Source: Litoditis marina
Taxonomy: Eukaryota > Nematoda > Chromadorea > Rhabditida > Rhabditidae
Assembly: GCA_964036275.1 (NCBI GenBank)
Contig: CAXIWQ010000266.1
Location: 62,001-126,000, forward strand
DNA: 64,000 nt
Direction: 5' to 3'
Both the position numbers and the translations under genes were made by a program. Shown here piece after piece: positions 62,492 to 64,000 of the stretch (the stretch's first letter is position 1; each line of letters opens with the position of its first letter). Under the pieces are notes generated by a model. The model worked only from the letters and a program-made list of their open reading frames with translations, was not told the origin of the DNA and ran no database searches.

Positions 62492-62565
62492 AGTTTACTT
62501 TGATCTCGATACACGCAGCAATTCACGATTTTTACCACAAAGCCACGGGATCAAACTGAAACTAT
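62492..62565. mobile_element. GTAGTTTGATC-family element
   Basis: The left end carries TTTGATCTCGATACACG and the right end ACGGGATCAAACTG. The interior matches the copy at 51881 (AATTCACGA segment). Confidence 0.65.
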
Positions 62566-63052
62566 AGAGGGACTTGGTGACAGTCTGCGCCATAGACTTT
62601 TCCTTTTGAATGACTTTTACTTTTGAATGATATTTATTTTAATGACTTTTAATTTTGAATGACTTTTCCTGGTACCCCCATGTTGGTTCCATCCACCTCT
62701 TAAGAAAGAGGCCCACCTGATATAACGAAGTGTTCGTATTCCTCTTCGAACTGGACACGCTGTAATCAGACATTTTGAACTATTGGGAAGAAGAGCAATT
62801 AGTTATATAATTGTAGAAGATTGAAATAACAGTATATTTGAGATCGTGCCGGGATTTTCGGATGCCTATTTCCCAGAGAAAGCAACAGTATTCTCAAGAT
62901 GTTTTTTGTTCACGTGTTCTCATCAAACTGAGCGACCGCTAACAGAGATTTGCAACAAAGTGGTGAAAATTAGCCTGGAATATTCATTGGCACGCTGCTA
63001 AGTCTCAGTGGGAATGACCGGAACTATATGTACGTGTTATGTATTATTTCTT

Positions 63053-63192
63053 TCTCATGAGCACTCCATGAACATCTTATGAACTACCTACGACCTTCCG
63101 ATACTGCAACAAAACCCTCAACATGGTCTCATGAGAAGTTGCTTCTGTTCATGAGCTAATCTCATGAGGTTTGCAAGAATGCTACCGCGCCA
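63053..63192. mobile_element. Possible decayed relative of the 185-bp MITE
   Basis: It contains several CTCATGAG palindromes and ends GCTACCGCGCC, close to the GCTACGCCGCC terminus, but the left end is not recognisable. Confidence 0.35.
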
Positions 63193-63521
63193 GAGACAAG
63201 ATTGTAACACACTGATGTATCCTACTCGTGTTTCAATGTACAATGTGTGCTTCTATACTTCTATTGTAGTTTGGTCTTTGTTCACTAACCGGACCTCCAT
63301 CCTCACTGCTCGTCGTTTCAACTGCTCGATTGACGCTGGTGCGACGCCTACTTGGAGAAACCAACTGACTTTTCTTCGATTCATATCTGAAAAATCAACC
63401 ATACAAATTCAAATAACTACATATACGTAAACAACATGAAAATTTATATCTTGCTCAGCGTTATATAGGTTTTAAAGAATCGTTGTGGACAGCGTACGAT
63501 CAGTTTGGTAGAGTTGGGGTT

Positions 63522-63605
63522 TGGCGAGCGGTCAGCTGATCTGTGCATCCTTGATCTACACACTCTCTCGTCTGCTGGCGAGTGATCAGCGACCGCTCGC
63601 CTCGC
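63522..63605. repeat. Inverted repeat GGCGAGCGGTC / GACCGCTCGCC
   Basis: GGCGAGCGGTCAGCTGATC at the left pairs, with one bulged base, with GATCAGCGACCGCTCGCC at the right, separated by about 45 bp. This is a strong hairpin; it may be a small transposon remnant. Confidence 0.7.
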
Positions 63606-63739
63606 ATCGCTCAATCGAGTCAGCTCTTCGCTGTCTCTATCGGGGAAATGGCAACTATATAAACCAACCGAGAAGTGTATTCGGCCGATATTTATGAAAA
63701 ACTGAATAAGTTTCGAATGCTCACTGGAGCTAGACAGGG

Positions 63740-63750
63740 GGTATAAATAG
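63740..63750 (+). promoter_or_regulatory. TATA-box-like sequence
   Basis: GTATAAATAG in a relatively GC-rich setting matches an animal TATA box, with another candidate (CTATATAAACC) at about 63655. No gene is visible downstream before the window ends, so this is only suggestive. Confidence 0.25.
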
Positions 63751-63774
63751 ACGATATCGGGTTGAAGTCGATCT

Positions 63775-63946
63775 GAGTACGTATGCTATACGGTCCCGGC
63801 CCCTACATCCCATCATGCGTCTCTCGCTCTGCCTCACTATTTCTCGTCTCTAACATCCCGGCGGGATGTAAGAGCAGAGAAATAGTGTATGTTTCAGGAG
63901 ACGCAGGGTGGGATGAAGGTGCCGGGATCTTCTAGCATACGTACTC
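63775..63946. mobile_element. Foldback MITE-like element, 172 bp
   Basis: GAGTACGTATGCTA at the left and TAGCATACGTACTC at the right are perfect inverted ends. Pairing continues inward through GGTCCCGG/CCGGGATC, CATCCCA/TGGGATG, GCGTCTC/GAGACGC and CACTATTTCTC/GAGAAATAGTG to a central CATCCCGGCGGGATG palindrome. There is no coding capacity. Confidence 0.85.
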
Positions 63947-63978
63947 TGAACGATGTTGGCTACTCCATTTCACTGTGT

Positions 63979-64000
63979 TTGTAGTTTGATCCCGTTTCTT
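63979..64000. mobile_element. GTAGTTTGATC-family element cut by the window end
   Basis: GTTTGTAGTTTGATCCCG at the very end is a family left terminus; the rest lies outside. Confidence 0.5.

Larger units (their letters stand above)
54471..64000. other. Intergenic region without a supported gene
   Basis: No open frame in these 9.5 kb shows recognisable domains, good exon boundaries or coding-like composition. The stretch is AT-rich, with scattered short inverted-repeat elements listed separately. Parts between them (for example 56430-57400, 58020-59600, 60800-62300) show nothing I can name. Confidence 0.5.

Overview
The window is eukaryotic, most likely nuclear DNA of an invertebrate animal. 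Genes are split by GT-AG introns (plus one GC-AG). Two genes are recognisably animal-type: a cytosolic isoleucyl-tRNA synthetase and a ZIC/odd-paired zinc-finger factor. A Penelope-like retroelement and many non-autonomous DNA-transposon remnants are also present. I could not narrow the phylum, and I saw no bacterial operon, tRNA, rRNA or CRISPR array.

Layout: (1) Positions 1-32609 and 38706-42842 are a tandem satellite of about 130 bp per unit, arranged in a patchwork of higher-order repeats (periods near 650, 778, 1041, 1296, 1819, 1949, 3250, 4135 and 4410 bp). The many short open frames on its minus strand come from repeat composition, not genes. (2) A 6.1-kb insertion (32610-38705) interrupts the satellite at a site whose empty version survives elsewhere in the array. 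It carries, divergently, a five-exon minus-strand gene of unknown function (predicted 316 aa, coiled coil plus RG-rich tail) and a plus-strand Penelope-like ORF. That ORF has an N-terminal GIY-YIG nuclease ahead of the reverse transcriptase, so the domain order is reversed relative to classic Penelope elements. It ends in a frameshift, and a hammerhead-ribozyme-like core lies near the right end. (3) Positions 42843-46099 hold a 760-bp inverted duplication of two isoleucyl-tRNA synthetase exons around a 1.7-kb spacer; the left arm touches the satellite directly. (4) Positions 45004-51620 carry thirteen well-spliced exons of isoleucyl-tRNA synthetase, but the exons for the HIGH motif, about 85 central residues and the C-terminal half are absent. 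(5) Positions 51793-54218 (minus) carry the first five exons of a ZIC-like gene; the last fingers are absent. The two genes converge and both are cut off at the same 170-bp interval. (6) Positions 54470-64000 contain no gene I can support, only several families of short inverted-repeat elements.

The most promising candidate for something undescribed is the 6.1-kb insertion: a permuted-domain Penelope-like element that appears to carry an antisense, intron-containing companion gene, a thrice-repeated foldable motif between the two genes, and a hammerhead-like 3' motif. The inverted duplication and the missing exons may be real rearrangements or assembly artefacts; the only differences between the duplicated arms are homopolymer-length changes, so artefact must be excluded first.
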